The position numbers and the translations under genes were made by a program. A model generated the notes under the pieces. The model did no database searches. It saw nothing but the letters and a program-made list of their open reading frames with translations, and was not told the DNA's origin. From Selenomonadales bacterium UBA7018 (GTDB taxonomy: Bacteria; Bacillota; Negativicutes; Selenomonadales; Selenomonadaceae): 23,908 nt of DNA. This document shows, piece by piece, positions 22,227-23,908 of the stretch. Each line of letters starts with the position of its first letter. Positions within the stretch are counted from its first letter, which is position 1. The stretch spans positions 1-23,908 of the forward strand of contig DJWY01000022.1 in NCBI GenBank assembly GCA_002448305.1, read 5' to 3'.

Positions 22227-23908
22227 CTATACGGAATAGTCGACGCCGTCCGCGCTTAGATTTTCATTGGCGGACGCGGTTGAATCAACGTCGCGTTCGA
22301 TTAAATTTAAATTAATTCTTCGGTTGCCTGAAGATTGCCGGCGATTTTGTTGCCAAGCCTGTCCGCCTTGACCATTCATCAAACTACCGTCGCTTAAGCC
22401 CGCGAAGACTTGAACGTTTTCGACTTTAAGTCCAGCATTATTTAGGTCGTTACGAAGTTGGACAAGCGAATTTTCAATAATCGTTCTGACTTGCGCGTTA
22501 TCGCTGTGGAAACTGGCATTGACCGCACCAGTTGAGCTGACAGAAACTCTAAGGGTGAGTTCGCCTAAGTGTTCGGGGTTGAGCTTGATAACCATTTCAG
22601 AATTTTCCGCCGTGCGAATTAAGCGAGCCTGTCTGACAATCTGCGCGGGAACGTCGAAATCATCTTGGGGCATAGGCGGCGGGGCGTCGGGAGCTTGAGT
22701 TGGAGTAGTAGGTTGAGTTTGTGGGGCGTCATTAGTTGCAGTCAAATTAGCCGCGAAAACTTCCCCGCCGGTTGAAATTGTTTGTGCTTGAGCTTCTTCG
22801 GGTATTATCGGTTGGAAGGTTTGACTTTGGAAATTTTGAGCGTCTTGTTGTTGAGAATTTTGATTGAATTGTTGCGATGTAGATTGTGGCGGTGTGACGG
22901 GCGCGGCAGTCGGAGTTTCTTCAACTTGGACATTTACGCCGAGCGGTTCAGAAAGATTTTGCATTGCGGGGCGTTCGTCGACTTTTTGTTGAAGTATTGG
23001 TTGTGCCGCTTGAGTTTGAACGACTTCGACGGGTTGAGTTGGAATTGAAGGTTGCGATGTTTGGATTTCTACTGGTTGTGTTGAAATTATTGGTTGCGAA
23101 GTTTGGACTTCTACTGGTTGCGTTGGAATTGTTGGTTGTGAAGTTTGGACTTCTACCGGTTGCGCCGGAGTTGTTGGTTGCGAAGTCTGGACTTCCACTG
23201 GTTGCGCCGGAATTGTCGGTTGCGAAGTCTGGACTTCTACCGGTTGCGCCGGAATTGTCGGTTGTGAAATCTGGACTTCTACCGGTTGCGCCGGAGTTGT
23301 TGGTTGCGAAGTTTGAACTTCTACTGGTTGCGTTGGAATTGTTGGTTGTGAAGTTTGGACTTCAACGGGTTGTGCTGGAATTGAAGGTTGCGAAGTCTGG
23401 ATTTCTACTGATTGAGCCGGAATTGAAGGTTGCGAAGTCTGGATTTCTACTGATTGAGCCGGAATCGTTGGTTGCGCCGTTTGAACTTCTAATGGTTGCG
23501 CTGGCATTGAAGGTTGCGAAGTCTGGACTTCTACCGGTTGCGCCGGAATTGTCGGTTGTGAAGTCTGGACTTCTACTGATTGTGCTGGAATTGAAGGTTG
23601 CGAAGTCTGGATTTCTACTGATTGAGCCGGAATCGTTGGTTGCGCCGTTTGAACTTCAACGGGTTGTGCTGGCATTGAAGGTTGCGTCGTCTGAATTTCT
23701 ACCGGTTGAGTTGAAATAGGTTGCGCCGTCTGAATTTCTACTGGTTGAGTTGGAATTGAAGGTTGCGTCGTCTGAATTTCTACCGGTTGAGTTGAAATAG
23801 GTTGCGCCGTCTGAATTTCTACTGGTTGAGCCGGAATCGTCGGTTGCGCCGTCTGAACTTCTACTGGTTGAGCCGGAATCGTCGGTTGCGCCGTTTGAAC
23901 TTCTACTG
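22227..23908 (-). CDS. fliK: Flagellar hook-length control protein FliK, partial (5' end beyond the window)
   Basis: The reading frame is open to the window edge, giving 560 visible codons; the N-terminus is missing. The C-terminal domain (residues about 130-40 from the end) is the Flg_hook domain that switches export specificity in FlhB: SEMVIKLNPEHLGELTLRVS, then NAQVRTIIENSLVQLRNDLN and AGLKVENVQVF. A Gln/Asn-rich tail follows. Upstream lies a long tandem array of about 14-residue units (consensus AQPVEVQTSQPTIP) and then a Gln/Pro/Thr-rich linker. FliK is secreted and measures hook length, so the repeats lie in the part likely to act as ruler. The internal ATG at 23675 is in the repeats and is not the true start. 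Confidence 0.93.
   Translation of the reverse strand, partial: VEVQTAQPTIPAQPVEVQTAQPTIPAQPVEIQTAQPISTQPVEIQTTQPSIPTQPVEIQTAQPISTQPVEIQTTQPSMPAQPVEVQTAQPTIPAQSVEIQTSQPSIPAQSVEVQTSQPTIPAQPVEVQTSQPSMPAQPLEVQTAQPTIPAQSVEIQTSQPSIPAQSVEIQTSQPSIPAQPVEVQTSQPTIPTQPVEVQTSQPTTPAQPVEVQISQPTIPAQPVEVQTSQPTIPAQPVEVQTSQPTTPAQPVEVQTSQPTIPTQPVEVQTSQPIISTQPVEIQTSQPSIPTQPVEVVQTQAAQPILQQKVDERPAMQNLSEPLGVNVQVEETPTAAPVTPPQSTSQQFNQNSQQQDAQNFQSQTFQPIIPEEAQAQTISTGGEVFAANLTATNDAPQTQPTTPTQAPDAPPPMPQDDFDVPAQIVRQARLIRTAENSEMVIKLNPEHLGELTLRVSVSSTGAVNASFHSDNAQVRTIIENSLVQLRNDLNNAGLKVENVQVFAGLSDGSLMNGQGGQAWQQNRRQSSGNRRINLNLIERDVDSTASANENLSADGVDYSV
23022..23908 (-). repeat. 42-bp tandem repeat array inside fliK (at least 21 units)
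   Basis: Counting on the translated minus strand from the window edge: one partial unit, five units of 13 or 14 codons, fifteen further 14-codon units and a degenerate last unit ending at about 23022. The base unit is 42 bp; two units lack one codon (39 bp). Variants (PVEVQTS, SVEIQTS, PVEIQTA) recur in patterns, suggesting duplication of blocks. The array continues beyond the window. Confidence 0.95.

Noticed and set aside
22964..23719. Long plus-strand open frame of 251 codons opposite the fliK repeats
   Set aside because: It is the mirror of the 42-bp repeats; its product is a monotonous Leu/Val/Ala-rich repeat, it lacks a ribosome binding site, and fliK on the other strand is a recognised gene.
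23022..23908. CRISPR-like periodic repeats
   Set aside because: Units are contiguous 42-bp coding repeats without unique spacers and are in frame with FliK.

Overview
The window most likely comes from a diderm, flagellated, anaerobic member of the Firmicutes (Negativicutes, Selenomonas-like). The signs are strong AGGAGG-type ribosome binding sites with frequent TTG/GTG starts, an outer-membrane secretin and its GspC/PilP-like partner, flagellar FliK and FlgD, a lactate permease and a PduO-type cobalamin adenosyltransferase. The taxonomic call is inference from gene content; no rRNA or tRNA gene was seen.

Layout. (1) 1-3002: one end of an integrated mobile element, with an XRE repressor, a membrane-anchored unknown protein, a small repressor-tail-like protein and a tyrosine integrase. 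An antisense-facing terminator hairpin lies across the integrase ribosome binding site, and three TGCAGACAA repeats sit at the integrase end. (2) 3045-5136: a YdjM-type membrane hydrolase overlapping a secreted SGNH/GDSL hydrolase with two duplicated beta-domains. (3) 5108-10849, minus strand: AEC transporter, GspC/PilP-like protein, secretin, siroheme-type dehydrogenase, hemA and hemC, mostly overlapping or abutting. (4) 10945-16690, plus strand: a promoter followed by glmS, a DpnA-like GATC methyltransferase, a DpnII-like endonuclease, a TagA/WecG glycosyltransferase, psd and pssA, closed by a bidirectional terminator. This links amino-sugar supply, a wall-polymer glycosyltransferase and phosphatidylserine/phosphatidylethanolamine synthesis with a restriction-modification system in one apparent transcription unit. 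(5) 16696-18933, minus: a class A penicillin-binding protein. (6) 19132-20661, plus: lactate permease. (7) 20658-20987: an apparent type I toxin-antitoxin-like locus, consisting of a 25-residue hydrophobic peptide with its own promoter and structured leader, facing a short terminated RNA with its own promoter. (8) 21010-21556: PduO and its terminator. (9) 21575-23908, minus: FlgD and the C-terminal part of a FliK that carries a long 42-bp tandem repeat and runs off the window.

The most striking signals are three. The tetranucleotide GATC, the expected target of the encoded DpnII-like system, is absent from the whole window when every ATC is read by eye, including from the mobile element. A previously unannotated small-peptide/antisense-RNA pair sits between the lactate permease and pduO. 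The FliK ruler protein contains at least 21 in-frame repeat units whose copy number could alter its length.
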